Below, piece by piece: positions 9,989 to 18,372 of a DNA stretch of 57,902 nucleotides. Below the pieces are notes generated by a model, which was not told where the DNA came from, made no database searches, and was given only the letters and a program-made list of their open reading frames with translations. Numbering within the stretch: position 1 is the stretch's first letter; each line of letters starts with the position of its first letter. Made by a program: the position numbers and the translations under genes. This DNA comes from Microterricola pindariensis (lineage in GTDB: Bacteria; Actinomycetota; Actinomycetes; Actinomycetales; Microbacteriaceae): the NCBI RefSeq assembly GCF_002936985.1, contig NZ_MPZN01000021.1, forward strand, positions 1 through 57,902, given 5' to 3'.

Positions 9989-10716
9989 GCCAGGAGCGCC
10001 CGCTGTCGGCATCCGCTCTCCACCGGGAAGAGGTGCGGGGCCGTTGGGAGCGGGCGACGCGCTGGCCGTTGATCGTGCTCTCGATCGGGTTCCTCGTGGC
10101 GTACAGCCTGGTGACGATCCGGCCAAGCTGGACGCGGGACGAGCAGATACTCATCGTCGTGGTGCTGGGCGCGGCCTGGCTGGCCTTCATCATCGACCCC
10201 GTCGTGCGGCTGATCCTGACGGCGCCGCATCGGCGCGCCGCCTACGTGCGCACGTACAAAGTCGAGTTCTGGGCGGCCCTGCTGCCGATCCTGCGCCCGT
10301 TCTCGCTGCTGCGGCACCTGGACTCGACGCCCGGCTTCATCGGCAACGGCGGCAACGCCCTGCGCTCACGCGTGCTCGCCGTGGCCGCCGCCTACGCCGG
10401 CATGTACGTGTACGTCATCGCGATCACCGTGCTGCAGGTCGAGCGGAATGCGCCCGGCGCGACGATCGTGACCTTCGGCGAGGCGATCTGGTGGGCCTTC
10501 GTGACGCTGGCGACGGTCGGCTACGGCGACTACGTGCCGATCACCCCGTTCGGCCGCACCCTGGCCGTCATGCTGATGGCCGGTGGCGTCGTGATCATCG
10601 GCACGGCCAGCGCGCTCATCGTCTCCTACCTCTCCGAGCGCATCACCACGCGTGAGCCGGGTGCTGCGGCCCCGCGCAAGCCCAGGCCGCGGCAGGGAGA
10701 CGAGGAAGAGGACTAG
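9985..10716 (+). CDS. potassium channel family (Ion_trans_2) membrane protein
   Basis: The 243-aa protein has hydrophobic helices near residues 28-46, 53-75, 87-105 and 128-152, a pore helix with K+ selectivity filter TVGYGDY at ~177-183, and a final helix at ~192-213. The C-terminal tail is short and charged, with no RCK/TrkA domain. The ATG overlaps the ATPase stop by 4 nt, so the two should be co-translated. The stop codon directly abuts the convergent thiL gene. Confidence 0.9.
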   Translation: MSQERPLSASALHREEVRGRWERATRWPLIVLSIGFLVAYSLVTIRPSWTRDEQILIVVVLGAAWLAFIIDPVVRLILTAPHRRAAYVRTYKVEFWAALLPILRPFSLLRHLDSTPGFIGNGGNALRSRVLAVAAAYAGMYVYVIAITVLQVERNAPGATIVTFGEAIWWAFVTLATVGYGDYVPITPFGRTLAVMLMAGGVVIIGTASALIVSYLSERITTREPGAAAPRKPRPRQGDEEED

Positions 10717-11784
10717 TCAGCCGGCGTGGCCGTCCCAACCGCGGTACGGGTCCCAGCCGCCGGGCAGGTGCGGCGCGCCGTCCACGGTGATGCCGGCCGG
10801 CTCCCCCGCCGGCAGCTCGAGGACCCGCCCGATCGGCCGGAACCCGGTGGGCAGTTCCGCACCTGCCGGGAAGCAGGCCAGCAGGGAGTGGTCCTCTCCC
10901 CCGCCGAGCGCGCTCTCCGGGTGTTCGCCGAGCGCGGCGGAGTCGAAGTCGATCAGCACGCCGCTGGCGCGGGCGATGCGTGTGGCGTCGAGGGCGAGGC
11001 CGTCCGAGACGTCGAGCATGGCAGTTGCCCCGGATGCCGCGGCGGCCGCCCCGGCGGGGATCGGCGGCGACGGGCGCAGCTGGGCGCCCAGCAGGCGCGG
11101 GTACGCGGTGCGGAGGGCGTCGGCGGCGGCGGCATCCGGGGCCCCCTCCGCGTCGATGCCGCGGGTGAACAGCAGCGCCAGGCCGCGGCCGGCCTCGCCG
11201 AGCGTGTTGCCGCCCTCGGCGACGGCGACGGTGTCGCCGGGCCGTGCGCCGGAGCGGAGCACGGGGGCGCGGCCCTCCAAGTCGCCGAAGGCGGTGACGG
11301 CCAGCGTCAGCGTGTCGGAGGCGGAGAGGTCGCCGCCGACGACGCCGCAGCCGGGGGCGAGGGCGGCGCAGGCCTCGCGCAGGCCGTCGCTGATGCCCTC
11401 GAGCACGCTGACCGGCAGGTGCTGCGGGGCGGCGATCGCCACGACGAGCGCGGTCGGGCGGGCTCCCATCGCGGCGACGTCGGAGAGGTTGGTGGCGGCC
11501 GCCTTCCAGCCGAGGTCCGCGGGGCGCGACCAGGCCAGGCGGAAGTCCGGGCCATGGATCATCATGTCGGTGGTGACGACGAAGCGGCGGTCCGGCGCGG
11601 CGAGGACGGCGGCGTCGTCGCCGGGGCCGAGCAGGGTGGCGTCCGACTCGGGCAGGCGCGGGAAGATCCGCTGCAGCACCGCAATCTCGCTGAGCTCGGC
11701 CAGGGTCGGGTCTGCGGGAGCGGCAGGTGCCGGGCCGGCCTGTGCGGGGTCCGCTCCGGCGGGGGTCGATTCAGCGCGCGTCAT
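10717..11784 (-). CDS. thiL: thiamine-phosphate kinase
   Basis: The 355-aa enzyme phosphorylates thiamine monophosphate to the diphosphate cofactor. It has LGPGDDAAVL near residue 52, VVTTDMMIHGPDF, NLSDVAAMGA, VVGGDLSAS and MLDVSDGLALD, all typical ThiL/PurM-fold motifs; the N-terminal ~25 residues are Pro/Ala-rich and extra. It is divergent from the DUF3515 gene and its stop abuts the K+ channel stop with no terminator between. Confidence 0.95.
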   Translation of the reverse strand: MTRAESTPAGADPAQAGPAPAAPADPTLAELSEIAVLQRIFPRLPESDATLLGPGDDAAVLAAPDRRFVVTTDMMIHGPDFRLAWSRPADLGWKAAATNLSDVAAMGARPTALVVAIAAPQHLPVSVLEGISDGLREACAALAPGCGVVGGDLSASDTLTLAVTAFGDLEGRAPVLRSGARPGDTVAVAEGGNTLGEAGRGLALLFTRGIDAEGAPDAAAADALRTAYPRLLGAQLRPSPPIPAGAAAAASGATAMLDVSDGLALDATRIARASGVLIDFDSAALGEHPESALGGGEDHSLLACFPAGAELPTGFRPIGRVLELPAGEPAGITVDGAPHLPGGWDPYRGWDGHAG

Positions 11785-11790
11785 ACTCTC

Positions 11791-11800
11791 AAGGTAGCCT
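11791..11800. promoter_or_regulatory. overlapping divergent -10 elements for thiL and the DUF3515 gene
   Basis: On the minus strand TACCTT (11791-11796) is 6 nt before the thiL ATG. On the plus strand TAGCCT (11795-11800) is 8 nt before the DUF3515 ATG. The two hexamers share two bases, so both promoters cannot be occupied at once. No footprint is known. Confidence 0.5.
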
Positions 11801-11808
11801 GAGGAGCG

Positions 11809-12294
11809 ATGCTCTCCCGTACTCTGACCCGCCCGCTGGCCGCCATCGGCACGGCGCTGCTCATCACCGCGACACTCGCCGGCTGTGCCGCCGCCGTTGC
11901 GCTGGAACCCGCCGCCGATGCCACGAACCCCGGCTGCGCCGAGATCGTGGTGCGGCTGCCCGAGGCCCTCGGCGAGCAGAAGCTGCGCGAGACCAACGCG
12001 CAGGGCACCGGCGCCTGGGGCGACCCGGCCACGATCCTGCTGCGCTGCGGCGTCGAGGTGCCCGGGCCGACAACGCAGCAGTGCGTCGCCGTCGGCGGCA
12101 TCGACTGGATCGTCGACGACAGCAACAAGCCGATCTTCCGCTTCGTGACGTACGGACGCACCCCCGCGACGGAGGTCATCGTCGACTACGACAAGGCCTC
12201 AGCCAGCGCCCTCATCGACCTGGAAGGCGCGATCTCGGTGATCCCCGCCGAGAACGCCTGCGTCGACGTCACCGACGTGCTCCCCGCCGGCTAG
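11809..12294 (+). CDS. DUF3515 family lipoprotein
   Basis: The 161-aa protein has an N-terminal signal with lipobox LAGC (residues ~24-27), so it is probably an exported lipoprotein. The rest carries the DUF3515 pattern: NPGCAEIVVRLPEAL, a WGDP/ILRCG-like strand and GIDWIVDD. DUF3515 genes often sit near thiL and ddl in actinobacteria, as here. Biochemical function is unknown. Confidence 0.85.
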   Translation: MLSRTLTRPLAAIGTALLITATLAGCAAAVALEPAADATNPGCAEIVVRLPEALGEQKLRETNAQGTGAWGDPATILLRCGVEVPGPTTQQCVAVGGIDWIVDDSNKPIFRFVTYGRTPATEVIVDYDKASASALIDLEGAISVIPAENACVDVTDVLPAG

Positions 12295-12311
12295 CCGAGA
12301 AAACTCGCCGC

Positions 12312-12370
12312 CGAGCGGGAGCTTCTGCACACTGCTCGCCTGCCGCACTGTGCGCACTCCCACGCTCGAT
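12312..12370. repeat. left palindromic element bracketing the DUF559 gene
   Basis: This 59-bp imperfect inverted repeat begins CGAGCGGGAGCTTCTGCACA and ends ACGCTCGAT. It aligns without gaps to the element at 13376-13434 (43 of 59 positions identical by my count), same orientation. It lies between the DUF3515 stop and the DUF559 start. Confidence 0.7.
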
Positions 12371-12469
12371 CACGTGCCTGTTCTGCACAGGGCGCGCATG
12401 CCGCGAGGTATCGCACACCCGTGCACGCAGCCCGCTGGGGCTGCCCACGTGCTGGCACGCTCGGTGCAC

Positions 12470-13366
12470 ATGACACGTCGCCGCCCACTCCCGTTCCGCC
12501 TCCAACTCGCCCCGTTCAGCATCCACGAGGGAGCCGCCCAAGGCGTCAGCCGCAATCGGCTTCGCGCGAGCGATCTGAGCGCGCCGTTCCGCGGCACCCG
12601 CGCGCAGGCGGGCGATTCCGGTCTGCGCACCCGCTGCGAGGCGTTCAGCCTCGTCATGGGGCCGCACCAGCTGTTTGCCGGCCCGACCGCTGCACAGCTG
12701 TGGGGAATCCCGGTTCCGCCGCGGCTCGCTCGGGACGTCCGCCTCCACGTTCTGACCGTCGGGCACGACTGGGCGTCAATCGCACAGGGCATTATCGGCA
12801 GCAGGACGGCTCTGCCCGTCACTCCGGAGGTGATGCACGGACTCAGGCTGACCGATGCCGCATCCACCTGGTGCGCTCTCGCGGGCCTTCTGAGCGTCGA
12901 CGAGCTGATCGAGGCCGGCGATCGGTTGCTCGGGCGCCCCATGCCACTCTCGAGCAGTGAGCAGATCGATGCCGCGATCGCAGCCCATGGCTCGCGCCGG
13001 GGCATCCGGCGGCTGCGCGAAGCCCGCCCGCAGTTGCGCGCGGGGTCGGAGTCCCCGCGGGAGACACGCTTGCGGTTAGTCGTGGTGCGGGGCGGGTTGC
13101 CGGAGCCCGAGCCGAACGGCGTCATCGCGTTGCGGGGCGGGCGCTCCACCCACGGCGACCTCGTCTTCCGCGCGTACAAGGTACTGCTCGAGTACGACGG
13201 CCAGCACCACCGCGAGGACGCCGAGCAGTGGGCGCGGGATGTGGTGCGGCTGAACGACCTCGCCGAGGCCGGGTGGCTCGTCATCCGCATCACCAAGGAC
13301 ACGCCGCGAGCCGAGATCCTCGCGCGGACCGAACGCGCCCTGCGCAATCGCGGATGGCGTCCCTGA
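12470..13366 (+). CDS. DUF559/Vsr-like endonuclease-domain protein with AbiEi-like N-terminal half
   Basis: From ATG 12470 the product is 298 aa. An ATG 120 bp upstream is rejected because it lies inside the palindromic element. The C-terminal ~100 residues show a DUF559/PD-(D/E)XK-like core, GDLVFRAYKVLLEYDGQHH, with candidate catalytic Asp and Glu, then WARDVVRLNDLAEAGW. The N-terminal two-thirds resemble the AbiEi-related proteins common in actinobacteria (GPTAAQLWGIPVP, RLTDAASTW). It separates ddl from DUF3515, which are often neighbours, so it is probably acquired. No partner toxin or methylase is adjacent. Confidence 0.8.
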   Translation: MTRRRPLPFRLQLAPFSIHEGAAQGVSRNRLRASDLSAPFRGTRAQAGDSGLRTRCEAFSLVMGPHQLFAGPTAAQLWGIPVPPRLARDVRLHVLTVGHDWASIAQGIIGSRTALPVTPEVMHGLRLTDAASTWCALAGLLSVDELIEAGDRLLGRPMPLSSSEQIDAAIAAHGSRRGIRRLREARPQLRAGSESPRETRLRLVVVRGGLPEPEPNGVIALRGGRSTHGDLVFRAYKVLLEYDGQHHREDAEQWARDVVRLNDLAEAGWLVIRITKDTPRAEILARTERALRNRGWRP

Positions 13367-13375
13367 ATGCGCGAA

Positions 13376-13434
13376 CGAGCGGGGGCTTCCGCACAGTGTC
13401 AGCGGGTGTCACTGTGCAGAAGCCCCCGCTCGAT
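13376..13434. terminator. right palindromic element; likely bidirectional terminator
   Basis: A long inverted repeat has arms of ~23 nt (13376-13398 and 13410-13432) around an 11-nt loop with a single mismatch; GCGAAC and GTTCGC just outside extend the stem after a small bulge. It lies between the convergent DUF559 and ddl genes, so termination of both is likely. It is homologous to the element at 12312-12370. Confidence 0.8.
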
Positions 13435-13450
13435 GTTCGCGGGCGCGGCG

Positions 13451-14539
13451 CTACCTCGCCAGGGCCAGGGCGATCAGCTCGTCGATCAGCTCCGGGTAGC
13501 TGAGCCCGGAGTTCTGCCAGCAGGTCGGGAACATCGAGATCGGCGTGAACCCGGGCATCGTGTTGATCTCGTTGACGACGAAGCCGTCCGCGGTCAGAAA
13601 GAAGTCGACGCGGGCCAGGCCCGCGCAACCGATCGCCTCGAAGGTGCGCACGGCGAGCTCGCGCATCTCGGCCAGCTCGGCGTCGCTCAGCACGGCCGGG
13701 CAGACCAGTTCGATGCCGTCGGCACCCATGTACTTGGCGTCGAAATCGTAGAAGTCGCGGCCGCTGACCACGACCTCGCCGGCAACGGATGCCCGCGGCG
13801 CCTGCCCGGGGCGTCCGCCCAGAACTCCGATCTCGACCTCGCGGCCGATGATCGTGGCCTCGATGAGCACCTTGTCGTCCTCGGCCAGGGCAACCGCCAT
13901 GGCGCCGGCAAGCTGGTCCAGCGAGGACACCTTGCTCACGCCGACGCTGGAGCCGGCGCGGGCCGGCTTGATGAAGACGGGCAGCCCAAGCTCGGCAACG
14001 GCGGCCTCGACCCCGGCGACATCCGTCGCCCAGTCGCGGGCGCTGACCGTGTGCCACGGGGCGACGGCGATGCCGGCCTGGCGCAGCACGGTCTTCGTGT
14101 AGTGCTTGTCCATGCCGAGCGCGCTGGCGAGCACGCCGGAGCCGACGAACGGCAGACCGGCCAGCTCGAGCAGGCCCTGCACCGTGCCGTCCTCGCCGAA
14201 TGGGCCGTGCAGGATCGGGAAGACGACGTCGACGGCGCCGAGCGAGCGGCTGGTGCCGTCGGCCTCCGTCACGCTCAGCTCGCGGGACGCCGTGCTCTCC
14301 GGCCAGCGCACGCGCGTGCCGTTTTCGACGACCTGCGGCATGGCCGCCGGGTTCAAGGTGAACAGGGCGGCGTCGTCCGGCTGCAGGGTGAATGCGCCGT
14401 CGCGCGTCATGCCGATCGGAATGACGGTGAAGCGCTCGCGGTCAATCGCCGAGAGCACCCCGCCCGCCGTGGCGCAGCTGATCGAATGTTCGCTTGACCG
14501 TCCCCCAAAGAGCAGCGCCACCGTGAGCTTGTGCGTCAT
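13451..14539 (-). CDS. ddl: D-alanine--D-alanine ligase
   Basis: The 362-aa ATP-grasp ligase makes the D-Ala-D-Ala dipeptide of peptidoglycan. The N-terminus VALLFGGRSSEHSIS is the family signature; later landmarks are LHGPFGEDGT, FIKPARAGSSVGVSK and the terminal VNEINTMPGFTPISMFP metal/substrate region. It is the last gene of the leuCD-murA-plsC-gpsA-ddl run. The upstream gpsA reading frame overlaps its first ~98 nt. Confidence 0.96.
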   Translation of the reverse strand: MTHKLTVALLFGGRSSEHSISCATAGGVLSAIDRERFTVIPIGMTRDGAFTLQPDDAALFTLNPAAMPQVVENGTRVRWPESTASRELSVTEADGTSRSLGAVDVVFPILHGPFGEDGTVQGLLELAGLPFVGSGVLASALGMDKHYTKTVLRQAGIAVAPWHTVSARDWATDVAGVEAAVAELGLPVFIKPARAGSSVGVSKVSSLDQLAGAMAVALAEDDKVLIEATIIGREVEIGVLGGRPGQAPRASVAGEVVVSGRDFYDFDAKYMGADGIELVCPAVLSDAELAEMRELAVRTFEAIGCAGLARVDFFLTADGFVVNEINTMPGFTPISMFPTCWQNSGLSYPELIDELIALALAR

Positions 14540-15587
14540 CGAGAGTCCTTTCGCCTTGCGGCTCGTCCGAGTCTGTTGTGAGGTGCGGTGCGATGTCGCG
14601 CGGGTTCAGCGTGCCGGCCAGAACCTGGCGCACCTGCTCGACGATCGGCATCTCGACACCCTTGGCCTTGGCCAATTCGAGGATGGGGCCGACGGATGCC
14701 AGGCCCTCAGTTGTCTGTTGCATCTGCTTGACCACGTCGGCCTGGCTGTAGCCCTGGCCGAGCAGGCGCCCGGCCGTGTTGTTGCGCGACAGCGGCGACT
14801 GGCAGGTGGCGATCAGGTCGCCGAGGCCGGCGAGGCCGGAGAGCGTCTCCGGGTGGGCGCCGTAGGCGACCGCGAAGTCGGTCATCTCGACGAGGCCGCG
14901 GGTGATGATCGAGGCCTTCGTGTTCTCGCCGTAGCCGACGCCGTCGACGATGCCGATGGCGACGGCGATGAGGTTCTTCAGCACGCCTCCGAACTCGGTG
15001 CCGATGACGTCGGTGTTGACGAAGGAGCGGAAGTAGCTGTTGCGGGCGAGCAGGGCGACGGCCTGGGCCGTCTCCAGGCTGGTGGAGGAGACGACGGCGG
15101 CCGTCGGCTGCTGCCTGGCGATCTCCAGCGCCAGGTTCGGGCCGGAGATGGCGGCGATCCTGTCGGGGCTGACCGGCAGCACCTGCTCGATGACCTCGCT
15201 CATGCGCAGGCCGGTGGAGCGCTCCACGCCCTTCATCAGCGAGACGATGATGGCGTTCGCGCCCAGGTGCGGCTCTGCGGTGATCAGGTTCTCGCGCAGG
15301 GACTGGCTCGGCACCGACACAAAGACCTGCTCGGCGCCGGCCAGGGCCAGGTCGAGCCGCGAGGTGGCGCGGAGGGTGTTCGGAAGGTTGATGCCGGGCA
15401 GGTAGTCGCTGTTGCGCTTGGCCTCCTGGATCTCGCGGGCGAGCTCCGGCCGGCGGGCCCAGAGCACGACATCCGCGCCGCCATCGGCCAAGATTTTGGC
15501 GAAGGTGGTGCCCCAGCTCCCGGCGCCGAGCACGGCGACGCGGGTTCCCGGCTTCACGGTGGGGGTCTTGGTGGCCCTAGGAGTCAA
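14442..15587 (-). CDS. gpsA: NAD(P)-dependent glycerol-3-phosphate dehydrogenase
   Basis: It reduces dihydroxyacetone phosphate to sn-glycerol-3-phosphate for phospholipid synthesis. Motifs are VAVLGAGSWGTTFA (Rossmann), SLMKGVE, ISGPNLALEIA, LKNLIAVAIGI with the catalytic Lys, and GLAGLGDLIATC. I take the TTG at 15587 as start because an AGGAG ribosome site lies 10 nt upstream. The 381-aa product is ~40 residues longer than usual: after LNPRDIAPHLTTDSDE the frame runs on through the ddl start to 14442. Confidence 0.93.
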   Translation of the reverse strand: MTPRATKTPTVKPGTRVAVLGAGSWGTTFAKILADGGADVVLWARRPELAREIQEAKRNSDYLPGINLPNTLRATSRLDLALAGAEQVFVSVPSQSLRENLITAEPHLGANAIIVSLMKGVERSTGLRMSEVIEQVLPVSPDRIAAISGPNLALEIARQQPTAAVVSSTSLETAQAVALLARNSYFRSFVNTDVIGTEFGGVLKNLIAVAIGIVDGVGYGENTKASIITRGLVEMTDFAVAYGAHPETLSGLAGLGDLIATCQSPLSRNNTAGRLLGQGYSQADVVKQMQQTTEGLASVGPILELAKAKGVEMPIVEQVRQVLAGTLNPRDIAPHLTTDSDEPQGERTLDDAQAHGGAALWGTVKRTFDQLRHGGRGALGD

Positions 15588-16365
15588 AACGACCCGTCTC
15601 CTTCTGGTCATGTGCGGCGGGGTTCCACCGCTGGGCTGGTGCCTTCTCGCCGCGGAGGTCCTCGAGCAGCAGGGTGATGGCATCCATCACGAGTGCGGTC
15701 GCCGCGGTGAGATTGGCCGTGTCGAGGGGCTTGCCGCGGAACGCGTCCAGGTCGACGGGGTCGCCGACCTTGACCATGATGTGCTTGCGCGGGAAGATGC
15801 TGATCTTCTTGGAGTAGCGGGCCATGAGCTGCTGGCTGCCCCAGTGCGCGACGGGGATGACGGGGATGCCGCGCTCGAGCGCGATGCGCACCGCGCCGGT
15901 CTTGCCCCGCATCGGCCAGAGGTCGGGGTCGCGGGTGAGCGAGCCCTCCGGGTAGACGACGACCATGCGGCCCTTCTCCACCAGCTCCTCCGCTGCGCGG
16001 ATCGCCGAGTGCGAGTTGTTGCCGGAGCGCTCGACGGGGATCTGGCCGGAGGTGCGCAGCGCCCAGCCGAGGACGGGCACCTTGAACACGGAGGCCTTGG
16101 CCAGGAAGCGCGGGTAGCGCCCCAGCTTCCAGGCGACGACGCCGACCACGACGGGGTCGATCTCGCTGTAGTGGTTCGGGGCCAGCACGTAGGCGCCGTG
16201 CCGCGGCATCTTGTCGCCGTCGCGGATCTCGAAGCGCGCGGCGAGGTTCATCAGCGGCACCGCGAGCGCTGCGAACACCCAGAAGATCGAGGGTTGACTC
16301 TTCTCGGAGCGCGGGCGACGGCCGGGGATGTTCTCAGGCATCCCCCCATTATCCTTCGACGGCAT
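15577..16365 (-). CDS. plsC: 1-acylglycerol-3-phosphate O-acyltransferase (PlsC-like)
   Basis: The 262-aa lysophospholipid acyltransferase carries the HX4D motif in NHYSEID (~residue 66), GQIPVERS and VVVYPEGSLTRD (~140). A hydrophobic segment near residues 28-45 suggests membrane attachment. It shares one base with the murA stop (TGATG) and its 3' end overlaps the gpsA TTG start, so murA-plsC-gpsA are translationally linked. It uses the glycerol-3-phosphate lineage made by GpsA. Confidence 0.93.
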   Translation of the reverse strand: MPSKDNGGMPENIPGRRPRSEKSQPSIFWVFAALAVPLMNLAARFEIRDGDKMPRHGAYVLAPNHYSEIDPVVVGVVAWKLGRYPRFLAKASVFKVPVLGWALRTSGQIPVERSGNNSHSAIRAAEELVEKGRMVVVYPEGSLTRDPDLWPMRGKTGAVRIALERGIPVIPVAHWGSQQLMARYSKKISIFPRKHIMVKVGDPVDLDAFRGKPLDTANLTAATALVMDAITLLLEDLRGEKAPAQRWNPAAHDQKETGRFDS

Positions 16366-17735
16366 CAGTCTTCGAGAACGAAGTCAGCGCCGAGGATCTG
16401 CAGCTTGCTGATGAAGTTCTCGTAGCCGCGCGCAATGATGCCGACGTTGCTCACCGTGGAGGTGCCCTCCGCGCTCAGCGCGGCGACGAGGTGGCTGAAG
16501 CCACCGCGCAGGTCCGGGACCTCGACGTCGGCGCCGTGCAGCTGGGTCGGCCCGGTGATCACGGCGGAGTGGTTGAAGTTGCGCTGCCCGAAACGGCAGG
16601 CGTGCCCGCCGAGGCACTCCTTGTGGATCTGGATGGTCGCACCCATGTCGACGAGCGCGTCGACGAAGCCGAAACGCTGCTCGTAGACCGTCTCGTGCAC
16701 GATCGAGACGCCCTTGGCCTTGGTGAGGGCCACGACGAGCGGCTGCTGCCAGTCGGTCATGAATCCGGGGTGCACGCCGGTCTCGATGATGACCGGGTTG
16801 AGGTCACCGCCCGGGTGGTAGAAGCGGATGCCGTCTTCGAGGATGTCGAAGGCGCCGCCGACCTTGCGGAAGACGTTGAGGAACGTGAGCATCTCGGCCT
16901 GGCGCGCGCCGCCGACGGTGATGTCGCCCTCGGTGGCCAGCGCGGCGGCGGCCCAGCTGGCCGCCTCGTTGCGGTCGAACAGCGAGCGGTGGGTGTATCC
17001 GCGCAGCTGCTTGACGCCCTCGATGCGGATGACGCGGTCGGTGTCGACAGAGATCGTCGCGCCCATCTTCTGCAGGATGTTGATGAGATCCATGATCTCC
17101 GGCTCGATCGCCGCACCCTTCAGCTCGGTGATGCCCTCCGCGCGCACGGCGGTGAGCAGAACCTGCTCGGTCGCGCCGACGCTCGGGTAGGGCAGCTCGA
17201 CCTTGGCTCCGTGCAGGCCGTTCGGTGCCGACATCCGGATGCCGCTCGGCAGCTTCTCGACGACGGCACCGAAGGTGCGCAGCACGTCCAGGTGGAAGTC
17301 GATCGGCCGGTCGCCGATGCGGCATCCGCCGAGGTCGGGGATGAAGGCCTCGCCGAGGCGGTGCAGCAGCGGCCCGCAGAACAGGATCGGGATGCGGCTG
17401 GAGCCGGCGTGTGCGTCGATGGCGGCGAAGTGGGCCACCTCGACGTTGCTCGGGTCGAGGATGAGCTCGCCCTCTTCCTCGCCCTCTGTGACCGTGACGC
17501 CGTGCACCTCGAGCAGGCCGCGCACGATGCGCACGTCGCTGATGTTGGGCACGTCCTTCAGAACGCTGGGGGTCTCCCCGAGCAGCGCCGCGACCATCGC
17601 CTTGGTGACGAGGTTCTTGGCACCCTTCAGTTCGATGCGACCGACCAGTGGCTTGCCACCGTGGATGGTGATCTTGTCGACCGAGAGGCCGACGGCTTCG
17701 CCGTGGTTCTTTGCATCTTCGCCGAGAGTATTCAA
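16365..17735 (-). CDS. murA: UDP-N-acetylglucosamine 1-carboxyvinyltransferase
   Basis: The 456-aa enolpyruvyl transferase performs the first committed step of peptidoglycan synthesis. It has ITIHGGKPLVGRIELKGAKN at the N-terminus and the active-site loop LGGCRIGDRP with catalytic Cys at ~138; the Cys rather than Asp predicts fosfomycin sensitivity at the target. The TTG at 17735 is chosen because AGGCGGAA lies ~7 nt upstream and no better in-frame start is near. It follows leuD after 38 nt. Confidence 0.95.
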   Translation of the reverse strand: MNTLGEDAKNHGEAVGLSVDKITIHGGKPLVGRIELKGAKNLVTKAMVAALLGETPSVLKDVPNISDVRIVRGLLEVHGVTVTEGEEEGELILDPSNVEVAHFAAIDAHAGSSRIPILFCGPLLHRLGEAFIPDLGGCRIGDRPIDFHLDVLRTFGAVVEKLPSGIRMSAPNGLHGAKVELPYPSVGATEQVLLTAVRAEGITELKGAAIEPEIMDLINILQKMGATISVDTDRVIRIEGVKQLRGYTHRSLFDRNEAASWAAAALATEGDITVGGARQAEMLTFLNVFRKVGGAFDILEDGIRFYHPGGDLNPVIIETGVHPGFMTDWQQPLVVALTKAKGVSIVHETVYEQRFGFVDALVDMGATIQIHKECLGGHACRFGQRNFNHSAVITGPTQLHGADVEVPDLRGGFSHLVAALSAEGTSTVSNVGIIARGYENFISKLQILGADFVLED

Positions 17736-17773
17736 ATGTTTTCCGCCTGCACGTTCTGCCTCGCTGGGAGGGG

Positions 17774-18370
17774 CTACTTTACTGGGAGAGTCTGGGGTCG
17801 CCAGCTCTCGCGGGTGGCCTCGAATTCTGAGATCAACGCTTCGTCGCGCAGGGTGAGCCCGATGTCGTCCAGACCTTCGAGCAACCTCCATCGAGTGTAA
17901 TCGTCCACCTCGAAGGAAACCTGAAGGTCCCCGATGGTGGCGGTGCGCGCCACCAGGTCGACGGTCATCTCAGTGCCGGGATTCGCCTCGATGGCGGCCC
18001 ACAACGCCTCGACCTCGTCCTCGGTGATCGCCGCGGCGAGCAGGCCCTGCTTGCCTGAGTTCCCGCGGAAGATGTCGCCGAAGCGCGGGCTCAGCACGAC
18101 GTCGAAACCGAAGTCGCGGAGCGCCCAGACGGCGTGCTCGCGGGAGGAGCCGGTGCCGAAGTCTGCGCCGGCCACGAGAATTCGCGCACCCTGAAACTCG
18201 GGCTTGTTGAGCACGAATTCCGGGTCCTGGCGCCAGCCGTGGAACAGTGCGTCCTCGAAGCCGGTCTTGGTGACCCTCTTGAGGAAGACGGCGGGGATGA
18301 TCTGGTCGGTGTCGACGTTGGAGCGGCGCAGCGGGGCCGCGACTCCGGTGACGGTGGTGAACTTCTCCAT
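17774..18370 (-). CDS. leuD: 3-isopropylmalate dehydratase small subunit
   Basis: The 198-aa small (swivel) subunit forms isopropylmalate isomerase with LeuC, converting 2- to 3-isopropylmalate. It shows [28 protein letters not shown] and the conserved GNSGKQGLL. The ATG is 2 nt after the leuC stop, so the subunits are made stoichiometrically. Length is normal. Confidence 0.97.
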   Translation of the reverse strand: MEKFTTVTGVAAPLRRSNVDTDQIIPAVFLKRVTKTGFEDALFHGWRQDPEFVLNKPEFQGARILVAGADFGTGSSREHAVWALRDFGFDVVLSPRFGDIFRGNSGKQGLLAAAITEDEVEALWAAIEANPGTEMTVDLVARTATIGDLQVSFEVDDYTRWRLLEGLDDIGLTLRDEALISEFEATRESWRPQTLPVK

Positions 18371-18372
18371 GG

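Noticed and set aside
12350-12469. Upstream ATG extension of the DUF559 gene.
   Set aside because: It begins within the right arm of the palindromic element and adds 40 residues unlike the family; ATG 12470 is preferred.
12312-13434. Insertion sequence or toxin-antitoxin module around the DUF559 gene.
   Set aside because: I see no transposase, no target duplications that I can define, and no second small gene; the AbiEi-like similarity alone does not make a toxin-antitoxin pair.
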